Shown: positions 17,838 to 27,870, counted from the first letter of the stretch. The stretch is DNA of 64,000 bases from UBA4416 sp040387555 (GCA_040387555.1 JAZKDO010000001.1:62001-126000); one strand, 5' to 3'. Numbers and translations are program-made. Notes: a model not told the origin generated them from the letters alone.

Positions 17838-19090
17838 TACTCCAGTTTAGTCAAATCAAGCTTTTTTAAATTAGGATTTAATTTATGGACACCAAGAACA
17901 ACTAATATAGTCATAGTTCCACCGAAAATAATGGAAGGCACTAATCCTAATAAGCGGGCTGCTATCCCGGATTCGAAAGCGCCAATCTCGTTGCTACTTC
18001 CGATAAAAATGCTATTGACGGCAGCTACTCTTCCACGCATTTCGTCGGGAGTAGATAATTGCAAAATACTATGACGGATCACCACACTAATATTATCAAA
18101 TGCACCCGTGCATAACAACATTACAAACGCTACCCAATAATTTGTGCTAATGGCGAATAAGATTGTGAATAAACCAAAGGCTGCAACACCCACTAATAAA
18201 CTGATACCTGCATGTTTAGCGGGAGTTTTAACCGTTAAATAAAAAGCCATTAACACAGCGCCAACAGCCGGAGCAGTCCTCAATAAGCCATAAGCTTCCG
18301 GACCTAAATGAAGAATTTTATCAGTAAACGCAGGGATTAAAGCCACTGCGCCGCCAAATAAAACAGCAAACAAATCTAACGACAGTGCGCTCAAAACTAA
18401 TTTATTCTGAAAAACAAATCTTACTCCAACCATCATGCTTTGAATAAATGACTCATCTGCCCGTTTAACAGGCATTGGTTTCGATTGGATTAAAGCATAA
18501 AAAATAATGGCAAACAAAAACAAAACACAGGTTGTTCCATAACACCAGTTTGCATGAAACGAATGATTGTATCCATAAAGCAAACCGGCAATTACAGGGC
18601 CCATAATAGATCCAATATGCCACGCCGTACTATTCCAAGTGGCCGATTTCGTATATAATTCCCTTGGAACAATCTGGCTCATAAAAGGGGTTGTACTCAC
18701 TGCTAAGAATGAACGAATGATCCCAAAAACAAAAACCACACTAAACAATGCTACAATACCGGCATCTTTAAAAGTATCGAAATAGGAATTGCTTAATCCA
18801 AATAAAAACAAAGATCCGAAAAACAGAGCCGTACAACCTATCAATAATATTTTTCGACGATTAATAATGTCAGCTAAATATCCTGAATAGAATGAAGTCA
18901 CAATAAAAGGTAAAGCTTCCGTAAGACCAATGAGACCAAGCATTAATTCATCTTTGCTATGCTCATAATAAACCTGCAGGTAAATTGTACTAAACTGCAT
19001 TTGAATGGCTAATGTCAAAAAAAACCGAGCAAATACAAACCACCTGAATTCTTTGTGCTTTAATATCTCTAGAGAGGGAGAAAATGACAT
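17837..19090 (-). CDS. MFS transporter (EntS-like efflux type)
   Basis: The protein has about 417 residues and roughly 12 membrane helices. The loop after helix 2 carries the motif GYLADIINRRKILL, characteristic of the major facilitator superfamily, and REL/RGRV signatures (RMRGRVAAVNS-type) appear in the second half. The best match in type is the EntS/MFS_3 group of small-molecule exporters; the substrate is unknown. I use the ATG at 19090. A TTG three codons earlier is possible, but a TACTTTTG promoter-like box (19097-19104) overlaps it. It is coupled to the TIGR02757 gene downstream. Confidence 0.88.
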   Translation of the reverse strand: MSFSPSLEILKHKEFRWFVFARFFLTLAIQMQFSTIYLQVYYEHSKDELMLGLIGLTEALPFIVTSFYSGYLADIINRRKILLIGCTALFFGSLFLFGLSNSYFDTFKDAGIVALFSVVFVFGIIRSFLAVSTTPFMSQIVPRELYTKSATWNSTAWHIGSIMGPVIAGLLYGYNHSFHANWCYGTTCVLFLFAIIFYALIQSKPMPVKRADESFIQSMMVGVRFVFQNKLVLSALSLDLFAVLFGGAVALIPAFTDKILHLGPEAYGLLRTAPAVGAVLMAFYLTVKTPAKHAGISLLVGVAAFGLFTILFAISTNYWVAFVMLLCTGAFDNISVVIRHSILQLSTPDEMRGRVAAVNSIFIGSSNEIGAFESGIAARLLGLVPSIIFGGTMTILVVLGVHKLNPNLKKLDLTKLE

Positions 19091-19145
19091 CTTGTACAAA
19101 AGTATTGTTTTAAAATTTATGAAAAAGACTTAATTTTAAACATTC

Positions 19146-19847
19146 ATGGATCAACCGTTTCATAAGCATTTAACGATTAAAGCCTGGGCTGAAGATGATC
19201 GGCCGAGGGAAAAACTTGTCACGAAGGGAAGGCAAGCACTTTCTGATGCAGAACTGTTGGCAATCTTATTGTCCTCTGGCAACAGGGATGAAACGGCAGT
19301 GCAATTAGCTCAACGAATTTTAAAAGAACATTCAAATTCCATAAACGAGCTCGCAAAAACGCAATTAAGTGACCTTAAAAAATACAGAGGAGTTGGAGAA
19401 GCCAAAGCGGTTACAATTGCTGCAGCGCTTGAATTTGGAAGAAGGAGAACCGATGAATCCATTGAAGATAAAATCAAAATAACTTCTTCAAAGCATGCTT
19501 ATTCTATTTTAAAATCAAAATTGACAGATCTTCCCCATGAAGAATTTTGGGTAGTTTTTATGAGTAGAAGTAATAGCGTTATTAAAACAGAATGTATTAG
19601 TCGTGGAGGAATAAGCGGCACTGTTGTAGATATCCGACTAATTTTAAAGCCAGCCATTAATTATCTCGCGAGTTCTTTAATTCTCGCTCACAATCATCCA
19701 TCTGGCAATTTAAAGCCGAGTCATGAAGATCTACATTTAACAAAAAAAATAAAAGAGGCTGCAAAGCTTATGGATATTAGCTTACAAGACCACCTGATTA
19801 TTGGTGACCAGGCTTATCTGAGTTTTGCTGATGAAGGCCTATTATAA
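19146..19847 (+). CDS. radC: RadC family (JAB/MPN-domain) protein
   Basis: The 233-aa protein has a helix-hairpin-helix part (GVGEAKAVTIAAALEFGRR, about 82-100) and a C-terminal JAB/MPN metalloprotease-like domain. That domain carries H182, H184 and D195 in AHNHPSGNLKPSHED plus an upstream Glu at 132/133, so all JAMM ligands are present. RadC was named for DNA repair, but its true role is uncertain. The length is full. It ends 5 nt before wecB and may share its transcript. Confidence 0.95.
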   Translation: MDQPFHKHLTIKAWAEDDRPREKLVTKGRQALSDAELLAILLSSGNRDETAVQLAQRILKEHSNSINELAKTQLSDLKKYRGVGEAKAVTIAAALEFGRRRTDESIEDKIKITSSKHAYSILKSKLTDLPHEEFWVVFMSRSNSVIKTECISRGGISGTVVDIRLILKPAINYLASSLILAHNHPSGNLKPSHEDLHLTKKIKEAAKLMDISLQDHLIIGDQAYLSFADEGLL

Positions 19848-19852
19848 AAATA

Positions 19853-21013
19853 ATGATTAAGATCGTAACAATTATCGGTGCAAGACCACAAATTATTAAA
19901 GCAGCTGCTTTAAGCAGGGCTATTAAAAATAAATTTTCCAATTCCATTTCAGAAATTATTGTCCATACAGGGCAGCATTATGATGAAAATATGAGTCAGG
20001 TGTTTTTTGATGAACTAGGGATTCCAGCGCCCAATTATAATTTGAATGTAGGAAGCGGAAGCCATGGTAAGCAAACAGCGACCATGATAGCAGGTATTGA
20101 GGAAATTCTAGTAAACGAAAAACCAAATGCGATCGTATTGTATGGCGACACGAATTCTACATTAGCCGGGGCGATTGCTGCCAGCAAAATACATGTGCCA
20201 GTAGTTCATATTGAAGCAGGATTAAGATCATTCAATAAAGCAATGCCCGAAGAAGTCAACCGGATTATGTGCGATCATGTTTCTACATTATTGTTCTCAC
20301 CAACCAAAACAGGTTTTCAGAATTTAGTAAATGAAGGATTCAAGGTAAAATCGGCAAAGCCCTATAATGCCAACAATCCAAAAATATATCACAGTGGCGA
20401 TGTAATGTATGATAACAGTTTACACTTTAGCGAAGTGGCGGAACAAAAAACGAATGTGATAACAAAAAATACATTACAGAAAAATAATTTTATTTTAGCC
20501 ACCATTCATCGCAATAATAATACAGACGAGCCCATTCGCTTGAATTCCTTATTTAATGCCTTATATAAAATTAGTGAACAACATCAATTAGATGTATTGT
20601 TGCCTCTTCATCCAAGAACTGCTAAATTATTAGAATTTAATCTGGATCAGGATCTTCATCAAAAAATTAAATCCAGTAAGCATTTTAAAATTATTCTACC
20701 GGTCTCTTTTTTGGAAATGATTGCTTTGGAAAAAAATTGTAAAATTGTGATGACGGATAGTGGTGGGGTACAAAAGGAAGCGTTTTATTTTGAAAAACCC
20801 TGCGTGATCTTACGTCCTGAAACAGAATGGGTAGAATTGGTAGAATGTGGTAGCGCTATTATCACCGATGCTAATGAGAAAAAAATATTGGAAGCTTTTG
20901 CAAACTTAACAAATAAAACAGATATGAAGTTTCCAAAATTATACGGTGATGGAAAAGCTGCGGATTTTATTTGCGGAGAGATTGTTGAGAATCTATCAAA
21001 TCACACGCTATAG
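19853..21013 (+). CDS. wecB: UDP-N-acetylglucosamine 2-epimerase (non-hydrolysing)
   Basis: The 386-aa GT-B-fold enzyme interconverts UDP-GlcNAc and UDP-ManNAc for surface polysaccharide precursors. Family motifs in order are GARPQ (9-13), YGDTNS (97-102), HIEAGLRS (119-126), the catalytic-region GDVMYD (182-187) and TDSGGVQKEAF (301-311). The start is ATG 5 nt after radC. No wecC dehydrogenase follows, so the later steps must be elsewhere. A GT-C-like membrane protein lies about 200 nt downstream on the same strand. Confidence 0.95.
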   Translation: MIKIVTIIGARPQIIKAAALSRAIKNKFSNSISEIIVHTGQHYDENMSQVFFDELGIPAPNYNLNVGSGSHGKQTATMIAGIEEILVNEKPNAIVLYGDTNSTLAGAIAASKIHVPVVHIEAGLRSFNKAMPEEVNRIMCDHVSTLLFSPTKTGFQNLVNEGFKVKSAKPYNANNPKIYHSGDVMYDNSLHFSEVAEQKTNVITKNTLQKNNFILATIHRNNNTDEPIRLNSLFNALYKISEQHQLDVLLPLHPRTAKLLEFNLDQDLHQKIKSSKHFKIILPVSFLEMIALEKNCKIVMTDSGGVQKEAFYFEKPCVILRPETEWVELVECGSAIITDANEKKILEAFANLTNKTDMKFPKLYGDGKAADFICGEIVENLSNHTL

Positions 21014-21209
21014 TAATCGTATTTGCTTTATTAAAATATTGGGTACTTTGCATGCCATTGCTTTAAGGAATAAAGGAAAAAATAAACAATATCAAATTAA
21101 AAACGCATATATTTCAAAGCTATTGAATAAAACGATTAAGGATTATATGAAGTTTAATAAAAAATAGCAATCCATTTCCAACTTAATTCTACATAGATAT
21201 TACTCTGTT

Positions 21210-22619
21210 ATGTTAAAAAACATCCAAAACCATCTTTTGTTTCTGATTACTCTTTTTGTTAGCGCCAGCTTACTGCTGTACTTTGCTTATCATAATGAGA
21301 TTTGTGAAGGAGGACCTGACAACGTATGGCATTATTACTTTTCAAAATATGCATTACAGTATCCAGACTTTTTCTTACATCATTGGGGAAAGCCATTGTT
21401 TATTTTGCTAAGTACTGGTTTTGCCCAATTTGGTTTTTTTGGTATTAAAGTTTTTAATGTGATGTGCGGACTTGCATCTGCAGTAGTTGTTTACAAAATC
21501 TTAATTCATTTAAACATCAGGTATGCGTGGATTTCCGCTGCGCTATTATTGTTTTCACCAATCTATTTTATAACACTGCAATCTGCCCTTACAGAGCCAT
21601 TATTTAGCCTAATGCTCATAACTGCGGTATATTTATATTTAACAGACAAACTAACACTTGCTACCTGCTTACTATCGTTTTTAATTTTTTCTAGAAGTGA
21701 AGGCATGTTTATTATTATTTGTTTTGCAGCATACCTTGTCATTATCAAACAATGGATGCGTTTACCTCTATTACTGATGGGTTTTGTCATCTATGCCATT
21801 GTAGGCTACCTAATGGGGCATGATTTTCTTTGGTACTTTACTGAAAATCCCTATCAATATGAAAGCCCTTATGGACATGGTCATTATACTGATATTTTAA
21901 AACGGTATGAAAGCATTTGGGGTCTTTCATTTCTCATTGTGCTCTGCATAGCCAGTATATTTCTGCTCTATAAATTCTTTATACAAAAACAATATATGTT
22001 TTGGAAACCAATTAACGAGACATCCAAAATTATGTATTTAGTATTTATTCCTTCTGCTATTTTTTTAGGGTTTCACTTATATGTCTGGCACAATGGTTTG
22101 TGTGGATCAGCAGGGTTGGAGCGAGTTTTAGCGAGCGTGATTCCTTGTTATGTGGTGTTAACATTTTGGGCATTTGATAAACTCGTGTTTTCTCGTTTCC
22201 CAAAATTTTTATCAATCTTGCTAATTGGTTCCTTTTTTTATTATCATGTTCAGACTCCGTTTAAGGTCCTAAGCTACCCATTAAAAGCCTGGGGTGGTGA
22301 CAAATGTGAGCTTGACGCAGCGGTCTGGTTTAAAACTATCATGCCAAAACAATGTGTAATCTATTATGCCTATCCAAATATCGTTTTACACCTTGATCGT
22401 GATCCATTTGATAAAAACCTCAACCGTGAACAGATGCAATTCCACAAAGATTGTAGCGGTGAATCCAGTCTACCAACTTTCTTTTTCTGGGATTCCATGT
22501 TTTCCGAGTTTTCTTTTGGAGTAAAGCCTATAGATGTGGAAAATTGTAATTATAAGAAAATACAAGAATTTACTGATGGAGGTGATTTCAGATTAATTGT
22601 TTACGAAAAAATAAAGTAA
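21210..22619 (+). CDS. Polytopic GT-C-like membrane protein, putative glycosyltransferase
   Basis: The 469-aa protein has about ten membrane helices. Its first periplasmic loop carries acidic residues (EICEGGPDNVWHYY, near 30), as expected for the catalytic Asp/Glu pair of lipid-phosphosugar-dependent GT-C enzymes. A C-terminal soluble tail ends in RLIVYEKIK. No specific family is recognised with certainty. It stands alone on the plus strand and converges with the leftward glycan operon. The 196 nt between wecB and this gene hold no supported feature. Confidence 0.7.
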   Translation: MLKNIQNHLLFLITLFVSASLLLYFAYHNEICEGGPDNVWHYYFSKYALQYPDFFLHHWGKPLFILLSTGFAQFGFFGIKVFNVMCGLASAVVVYKILIHLNIRYAWISAALLLFSPIYFITLQSALTEPLFSLMLITAVYLYLTDKLTLATCLLSFLIFSRSEGMFIIICFAAYLVIIKQWMRLPLLLMGFVIYAIVGYLMGHDFLWYFTENPYQYESPYGHGHYTDILKRYESIWGLSFLIVLCIASIFLLYKFFIQKQYMFWKPINETSKIMYLVFIPSAIFLGFHLYVWHNGLCGSAGLERVLASVIPCYVVLTFWAFDKLVFSRFPKFLSILLIGSFFYYHVQTPFKVLSYPLKAWGGDKCELDAAVWFKTIMPKQCVIYYAYPNIVLHLDRDPFDKNLNREQMQFHKDCSGESSLPTFFFWDSMFSEFSFGVKPIDVENCNYKKIQEFTDGGDFRLIVYEKIK

Positions 22620-22626
22620 TTAGTGT

Positions 22627-24510
22627 TTAAAAAACAGTTTCATCATTAATAGGTTCCAGTACCTCCATTTTTACATCATCCACAAAAATATCTTTATCAC
22701 TCCTGTTCCAAAAAAATACATGTATTTTATCCCTTTTGTCCATAAAATCAGGCGTTAGAAAATATTTCTCGACCCTATTCCAGGTACCTTTTTGAAAATG
22801 ATGCCCAGCAACTGGTTCTTCCCTATATTTATAAGACATATCTTTATGCGTCATGTTTATCACAAGCGCTGCTGCAAGGCTATCTAATTGGTGATCCGAA
22901 TATATCCATGCGCTGGCTCTCACCCACACAAAAGATTTTTTTGTTATATCCTTATACGGACTAAATATTGAAGGAGCATAAGGATTATTTGGATTCGTGA
23001 CTACACTTTTCTGTCCTGAATGAAATACTGCGCTTGTTGCATATGGATAACCCTTTAAATCGTCTTCAAAATCCAATCGATGGCTGTAGGAGATTTGATA
23101 ATTTAGAGTATCAGCATAATTAAACGTTTCGGAAGCAATCCCATATTTATCAATTAACATTAATTTTTGTTGTTCCTCGGTCATATAAGTGGTTTGTAAA
23201 AAAACTGATTTATATAGCGCCTTGGTCATTCTTGCACCATCAATAATTCCACGGCTGGATTGCCAGGTTTGGAATATATTTAAAGATATTAAACTGACAA
23301 TTAATGCTATAAACAGAATTCCAATCTTTTTACTCAAAACATACTGAAGGAAAAATCCTAAGGGTATCGCCATAAAAACATAGCTCGGGATTAGGGCCCT
23401 GGAGCTATAGCTTGAGGCATACCACCAGCATGACCAACTTGCAATAATATAAAAATTAATTAAAACATATAGGGTCAATGGAAAAAAGACCGTCTTATTC
23501 TTTTTATATAATGTAACGAAACCACATACGGCTAATAACATAAGGGGGCTATAAATAAACCAGCCTTTCCTAAAACTAAACAGTACTTCTAAAATATAAG
23601 GATGGAAAAAATTTAGTCCTTCTGCCGGATTAGAGCTATAACTATTAAACAGGAAATAACCAGTAATGATCTTCCAGTAAAACAGTTGATAACTTACTAT
23701 CACTAAAACAATAAATGCCATTAATGAAAATGATAGTCGGTGTATTTTAAAAACCGAGACCAGTTTGGTTTTAAAAGACGCCCAGGACGTAACCGAATAA
23801 AGTAAAGGAAACAGTATAATAATTATTTCCGTTGGTCTCACAACAGCCGACAAACCAGTACTCAAACCCAGGTAAAGCATATACTTTGTTTTTTGGTCCT
23901 TATTCCATCTTATGGTGTTCCAAATAGTAAACGCATGTAACATAAATAAAATATTATGCGACATTAAGCCCTGACCATGGAAAGAAACATGGAAGAAAAA
24001 ATTTGTCCCAAAAACAATCACACATAGCACAATGGCTGTAATTTTATCTGAAAAAAAATACAGCAATACTTTTCTCAAAACTATTAAGCCTATAACGGTA
24101 TAAACAAAACAACCTGCAAGAACGCTTACTTGATAGGGCTGAGAAAAGCCATCGGTTGGGTAATTTAAAGACTGTGCAAGCAGATCCCCTAAAAAGTAGA
24201 ACGGGGCAAACATAATGGCCATTCCCATTGAATACTTCAGCACCCAGTTGCCACTATCCAATTTAAATGCCTGGTAAAAAGATTCAGTATTGTGATATTT
24301 GGCGATCAGAGCCTGAACTGTATCGAAATCGTGTATATCCAGGTTATGATACTTAAATGTTAGAGGTAAATACAAATAATATCCAAAAACATCGTGACTG
24401 AAGGCGTTTATAGGCAAATTGAAGAATACAAAATATCCAACGATTACGCTTATTAATAATAAACTGATTTTTGAAATAAAATGATCATCAAGATATTTTG
24501 CTATGGCCAT
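22627..24510 (-). CDS. GT-C-like membrane glycosyltransferase with C-terminal beta-sandwich
   Basis: The 627-aa protein has about eleven membrane helices (1-430). It carries an acidic first-loop motif FSHDVFGYYLYLPL, KYSMGMAIMFAPFY, and the loop motif LFSFRKGWFIYSPLM. A C-terminal non-membrane domain of about 170 residues ends in DIFVDDVKMEVLE, which is typical of jelly-roll carbohydrate-binding-like folds. The membrane part is paralogous to the 467-aa protein at 26467-27870 (shared MGMA-Y/F-APF and RKGW--YSP). It probably transfers a sugar from a polyprenyl-phosphate carrier. It is the last gene of the leftward cluster and lies 8 nt after the GT2. Confidence 0.75.
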   Translation of the reverse strand: MAIAKYLDDHFISKISLLLISVIVGYFVFFNLPINAFSHDVFGYYLYLPLTFKYHNLDIHDFDTVQALIAKYHNTESFYQAFKLDSGNWVLKYSMGMAIMFAPFYFLGDLLAQSLNYPTDGFSQPYQVSVLAGCFVYTVIGLIVLRKVLLYFFSDKITAIVLCVIVFGTNFFFHVSFHGQGLMSHNILFMLHAFTIWNTIRWNKDQKTKYMLYLGLSTGLSAVVRPTEIIIILFPLLYSVTSWASFKTKLVSVFKIHRLSFSLMAFIVLVIVSYQLFYWKIITGYFLFNSYSSNPAEGLNFFHPYILEVLFSFRKGWFIYSPLMLLAVCGFVTLYKKNKTVFFPLTLYVLINFYIIASWSCWWYASSYSSRALIPSYVFMAIPLGFFLQYVLSKKIGILFIALIVSLISLNIFQTWQSSRGIIDGARMTKALYKSVFLQTTYMTEEQQKLMLIDKYGIASETFNYADTLNYQISYSHRLDFEDDLKGYPYATSAVFHSGQKSVVTNPNNPYAPSIFSPYKDITKKSFVWVRASAWIYSDHQLDSLAAALVINMTHKDMSYKYREEPVAGHHFQKGTWNRVEKYFLTPDFMDKRDKIHVFFWNRSDKDIFVDDVKMEVLEPINDETVF

Positions 24511-24518
24511 ATTTTCTT

Positions 24519-25241
24519 TTAATTGGCTTTAAATAAACCATACTTCAGAATACAGTATATTGCCCTGAAACCATCTTTAGCGCCAATTTTTTTTCCGTCT
24601 TCGTATGTTCTTCCGTAATATGAAATTCCAATCTCGTACAAACGTAAATTTTTAATTCTGGCAATTTTTGCTGTCACTTCCGGCTCAAAGCCAAAACGAT
24701 TTTCATTTAATTTAATCCCTTTGATAATGTCTGCTCTAAATAATTTATAGCAGGTTTCCATATCTGTTAAATTAAGATTAGTAAACATATTAGAAAGTAA
24801 AGTCAGCCATTTATTCCCGATCGAGTGCCAGAAAAACAGGATACGGTGAGGCTTTCCGCCAATAAACCTGGAACCATACACTACATCAGCAACATTATTC
24901 AGTATTGGTTTTAACAGGAGATTATATTCTTCCGGATCATATTCCAAATCTGCGTCCTGTATGATCAAAAAATCACCAGTAGCCAATTCGATGGCCTTTC
25001 TGATGGCGGCGCCCTTTCCTTGGTTGAAGGGTTGTTCAAATAAAATTGTTTCTACACCTGATTGATTTTTGAAATAATTGACAATAACATTTTGCGTATC
25101 ATCTTTTGAACAATCATTCACAATTACTATTTCTTTAGTCAGTCCTCCATTTAACTGTACAGCGAGGACTCTATCCAGGATTTCATGAATCGTTCTTGCC
25201 TCATTATAAGCGGGTATTAATATCGACAGCTTTTGGCTCAT
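24519..25241 (-). CDS. DPM1-type family 2 glycosyltransferase
   Basis: The 240-aa soluble GT-A enzyme resembles dolichyl-phosphate mannosyltransferase/polyprenyl-phosphate glycosyltransferases. It has SILIPAYNE at the N-terminus, VNDCSKDDT (41-49), QDADLE (D96, D98) for metal-nucleotide binding, and the family motif ETCYKLFRADI. Such enzymes load a sugar onto a lipid carrier, which then feeds GT-C transferases such as its immediate downstream neighbour. There is a 161-nt gap to the upstream DUF2304 gene, so a separate promoter is possible. Nothing exact was seen there. Confidence 0.9.
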   Translation of the reverse strand: MSQKLSILIPAYNEARTIHEILDRVLAVQLNGGLTKEIVIVNDCSKDDTQNVIVNYFKNQSGVETILFEQPFNQGKGAAIRKAIELATGDFLIIQDADLEYDPEEYNLLLKPILNNVADVVYGSRFIGGKPHRILFFWHSIGNKWLTLLSNMFTNLNLTDMETCYKLFRADIIKGIKLNENRFGFEPEVTAKIARIKNLRLYEIGISYYGRTYEDGKKIGAKDGFRAIYCILKYGLFKAN

Positions 25242-25402
25242 ATATGTGGTATATTATTTATAAATATAATTATTATTCATAGTTATCAGGATAAACAGGG
25301 GACCTAAAAAATAATTCTCTAGACCAATTTTCACAGTAAAGTATGATTTCCAAATACTTTAAACTTATATATTGAATCATAATAAATCTTATCTCTTTAT
25401 GA

Positions 25403-25756
25403 CTAATCCTTATGCATCTTTTTCTTAAGTAACGCCAATTCCTGCGCTAAATCTTTTATTTGTTTATGTTGCCTCGAGTTAACTACAGACAAATGCACTA
25501 AGAACAATACGATGGCGAAAATAGCAGCCAAAAAAATCAGTGATGGCGCGTAAAAAACGCCCAATAATTTTGCTATGATATCTAACCCATTGCGCCAAAA
25601 AGAAAACAGCAGCAATAATACGGTACATATAATCCAAATAAATGAATATTCTTCGCGCAGTTTGCCCTTCGTAATTAACCTGAATACAAAAAACATAAAA
25701 ATTAATGCTATAACAATGGCAGTAATTTGAAGCCTATATGGTATGACGTTTTCCAT
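25403..25756 (-). CDS. DUF2304 small membrane protein
   Basis: The 117-aa protein has three predicted membrane helices and a charged coiled-coil C-terminus (HKQIKDLAQELALLKKK). EYSFIWIICTVLLLLFSFW in the middle is the conserved DUF2304 core. The family is nearly always next to polyprenyl-phosphate GT2 genes, as here, and is thought to partner them; the mechanism is unproven. Its start overlaps the end of the upstream GT2 gene by 23 nt, showing tight coupling. Confidence 0.88.
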   Translation of the reverse strand: MENVIPYRLQITAIVIALIFMFFVFRLITKGKLREEYSFIWIICTVLLLLFSFWRNGLDIIAKLLGVFYAPSLIFLAAIFAIVLFLVHLSVVNSRQHKQIKDLAQELALLKKKMHKD

Positions 25757-26474
25757 TAAATTTTAATCTGATATATAAAAATAAAATTCCCAGCGTTACT
25801 TTAAACATATAATAAATTGTTTTATACGTTTTAATAGAGGATTGGCCACCCTGGCGCTCGCGCATTGTGACCGGAACTTCCGTGATTCTTAATTTATTTA
25901 AGGAGTACAGAATAATGGCCTCCGGTTCAGGGTATTCGTCCGGGTAATAACCAGCGACAAGTCTCAGCGCCTCTCTATTTAAGGCCCTATAACCGGAAGT
26001 ACTGTCGTTTACAGTAACATGAACCAAACATTGATTTAACCATTTAAAATAATTGATCCCGATTCTTCTTAATAAAGAGGACTGAAAGCCTTCCTTTGTA
26101 ATATACCTGGATCCTATGACAACATCACTCTCGTTTTGTAAAATGGGCAATAGGATTTTTTCCAGTTCGCTTGGCGGATGCTGACCATCTCCATCCATTT
26201 GAACCGCTACATCAAACCCGTTTCGCAACGCATACTTATATCCTGTTTGAACTGCTCCGCCTATTCCTAAATTTACAGGTAAATCAATAAACGGAATATT
26301 ATTGGAAATTAAAATGGATCGTGAATTATCGATCGAACAATCATTTATAAAAACAGGTGTTACTTGAATATTTTGAGAAAATATGGTACTATTAATCTCA
26401 TTGAATAATTTTAATATATTCTGCTCTTCATTATAACATGGTATAATAACCGCTACTTTTAATAGACTACTCAT
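25734..26474 (-). CDS. Family 2 glycosyltransferase (polyprenyl-phosphate type)
   Basis: Starting at the ATG of MSSLLKVAVIIPCYNE (26474), the protein has 246 aa. A longer frame begins at 26546 but has no GT-like sequence before this Met. Motifs are IPCYNEEQN, FINDCSIDNS, the metal motif DGDGQHP (D94, D96) and GYRALNREAL. There is no C-terminal membrane helix pair, so it is the compact type that works with DUF2304 partners. It overlaps the upstream GT-C-like gene by 8 nt and the downstream DUF2304 gene by 23 nt. Confidence 0.9.
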   Translation of the reverse strand: MSSLLKVAVIIPCYNEEQNILKLFNEINSTIFSQNIQVTPVFINDCSIDNSRSILISNNIPFIDLPVNLGIGGAVQTGYKYALRNGFDVAVQMDGDGQHPPSELEKILLPILQNESDVVIGSRYITKEGFQSSLLRRIGINYFKWLNQCLVHVTVNDSTSGYRALNREALRLVAGYYPDEYPEPEAIILYSLNKLRITEVPVTMRERQGGQSSIKTYKTIYYMFKVTLGILFLYIRLKFNGKRHTI

Positions 26475-27870
26475 CTCTATTTCCCTTTCGCATTTCCTCG
26501 TAATTAGGGTGCCTGAAAAGCGTTTCCAAATAAACCCTGTCCACATCGGTTGTTAAAAACGTATACCAATATGCTTCCTTCGTCATCCCATCCCAATGCA
26601 TTAAACTATTATTCATCAGATAGGTCTGATACATATTTAAATAACACAGAAAAAAAGAGCATACTGCTACAACAGAAATCATTACCACTCTCATCACCAT
26701 TTTTCTAAAAACAGTAGCTATCCAATTCAAAAAATAGGCAAACGGAAAAATCAGTATAGCATAGGATTGTACTAATGCCCTCATTCCGAAAGATCCGCCA
26801 TAACCCCAATCCCACCAACTAGATGTAATATACAGACTCAAAATAAAATAAATCAAAACTGGCATAGCTAGTTTTCTAAATTTAAAATACATCAGTCCTA
26901 ATCCAAAGAGGGCGAAACACATGATTGGTGAATACAATAGCCAACCTTTTCTCCAACTAAACAATACCCTGTAAAGTTGAGGATCAGCAAAAAAGAATCC
27001 TTCCTGTGATCCGTATGAAAAAAAGAGAAAATGCCCTGTGTGTGCCTTCCAAAAAAGCAATTGAGGAATGATGGGGATAAAAAAACAGATAACCGCTAAA
27101 GCCAATTTCCACTTAAGGGCCATGATTTCCTGAAAACGCAATTTCAGTTCATTAAACGTCGAAACAAATATGAGTAAAGGAAATAATAAAATCAGTATTT
27201 CAGTTGGCCGTATTAAAGTTACTAAACCTGCAATAAAGGAAAAATAATAAATATGTTTTGCGTTTTTTGTGTAGCGCCACTTCAATACATGAAATATAAA
27301 CACAGCTATTAAGCAAAAAAGGGAGCCGTGTACCATCTCGCTTTCCTTGTAAGTATAGTAAAATAAATTAGTTGCGGCCAAGATGAGTAATAGACTGGCG
27401 GTAGTCACCCATTCATTAAAAAACATTAATAACGATTTACGGGAATACCATAATCCTATAAACACATATATAATAACTCCAAAATGGACGCACCACATAT
27501 AGGGCGCACTATAACCCAAATCATTTAAACCATGTACATAAGCAATGTTATTCGCAATTAAAAAAAAGGGGGCGTACATATAGGCCATTCCCATCGTCAC
27601 CTTTGGCACGGAAGTGCCTAACTCAGTTGGTGTTAGCCAGTAAAAATGATTAAACTGAAAGGTAAAATCATGGTGAATGAATTCCGCAATTAAGTAGGAA
27701 TAGTACTGATCAACATCATTTACAAATGGCCCAAATTCAAGCCAATTGATCCAAAATTTATAAGTAGAAATTGTAAATACAAAAAATACGAAGAAAATAA
27801 AAACGCTTGGCGCTCTCAGCCTCGACATTACTAATTTCCAAATAGAGATATTTTGTGAATAATCCTGCAT
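26467..27870 (-). CDS. GT-C-like membrane glycosyltransferase
   Basis: The 467-aa protein has about ten helices and the same landmarks as its 627-aa paralogue: acidic first loop (FVNDVDQYYSYL), TMGMAYMYAPFF, LFSWRKGWLLYSPIM and GMRALVQSYAI. It lacks the long C-terminal beta domain and ends in a short charged tail. It presumably uses polyprenyl-linked sugar made by the GT2/DUF2304 pair that follows it. Its ATG is immediately preceded by the TAA of scoB (TAAATG), so the cell-surface genes are transcriptionally continuous with the CoA-transferase genes. Confidence 0.75.
   Translation of the reverse strand: MQDYSQNISIWKLVMSRLRAPSVFIFFVFFVFTISTYKFWINWLEFGPFVNDVDQYYSYLIAEFIHHDFTFQFNHFYWLTPTELGTSVPKVTMGMAYMYAPFFLIANNIAYVHGLNDLGYSAPYMWCVHFGVIIYVFIGLWYSRKSLLMFFNEWVTTASLLLILAATNLFYYTYKESEMVHGSLFCLIAVFIFHVLKWRYTKNAKHIYYFSFIAGLVTLIRPTEILILLFPLLIFVSTFNELKLRFQEIMALKWKLALAVICFFIPIIPQLLFWKAHTGHFLFFSYGSQEGFFFADPQLYRVLFSWRKGWLLYSPIMCFALFGLGLMYFKFRKLAMPVLIYFILSLYITSSWWDWGYGGSFGMRALVQSYAILIFPFAYFLNWIATVFRKMVMRVVMISVVAVCSFFLCYLNMYQTYLMNNSLMHWDGMTKEAYWYTFLTTDVDRVYLETLFRHPNYEEMRKGNRDE

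Noticed and set aside
20946..21167. 73-codon plus-strand frame overlapping the wecB end
   Set aside because: It lies mostly within wecB in another frame and then in AT-rich intergenic sequence, with no family likeness.
26475..26546. Longer start of the GT2 gene (24 extra codons)
   Set aside because: Those codons lie within the end of the upstream gene and precede the real GT-A start MSSLLKVAVIIPCYNE.
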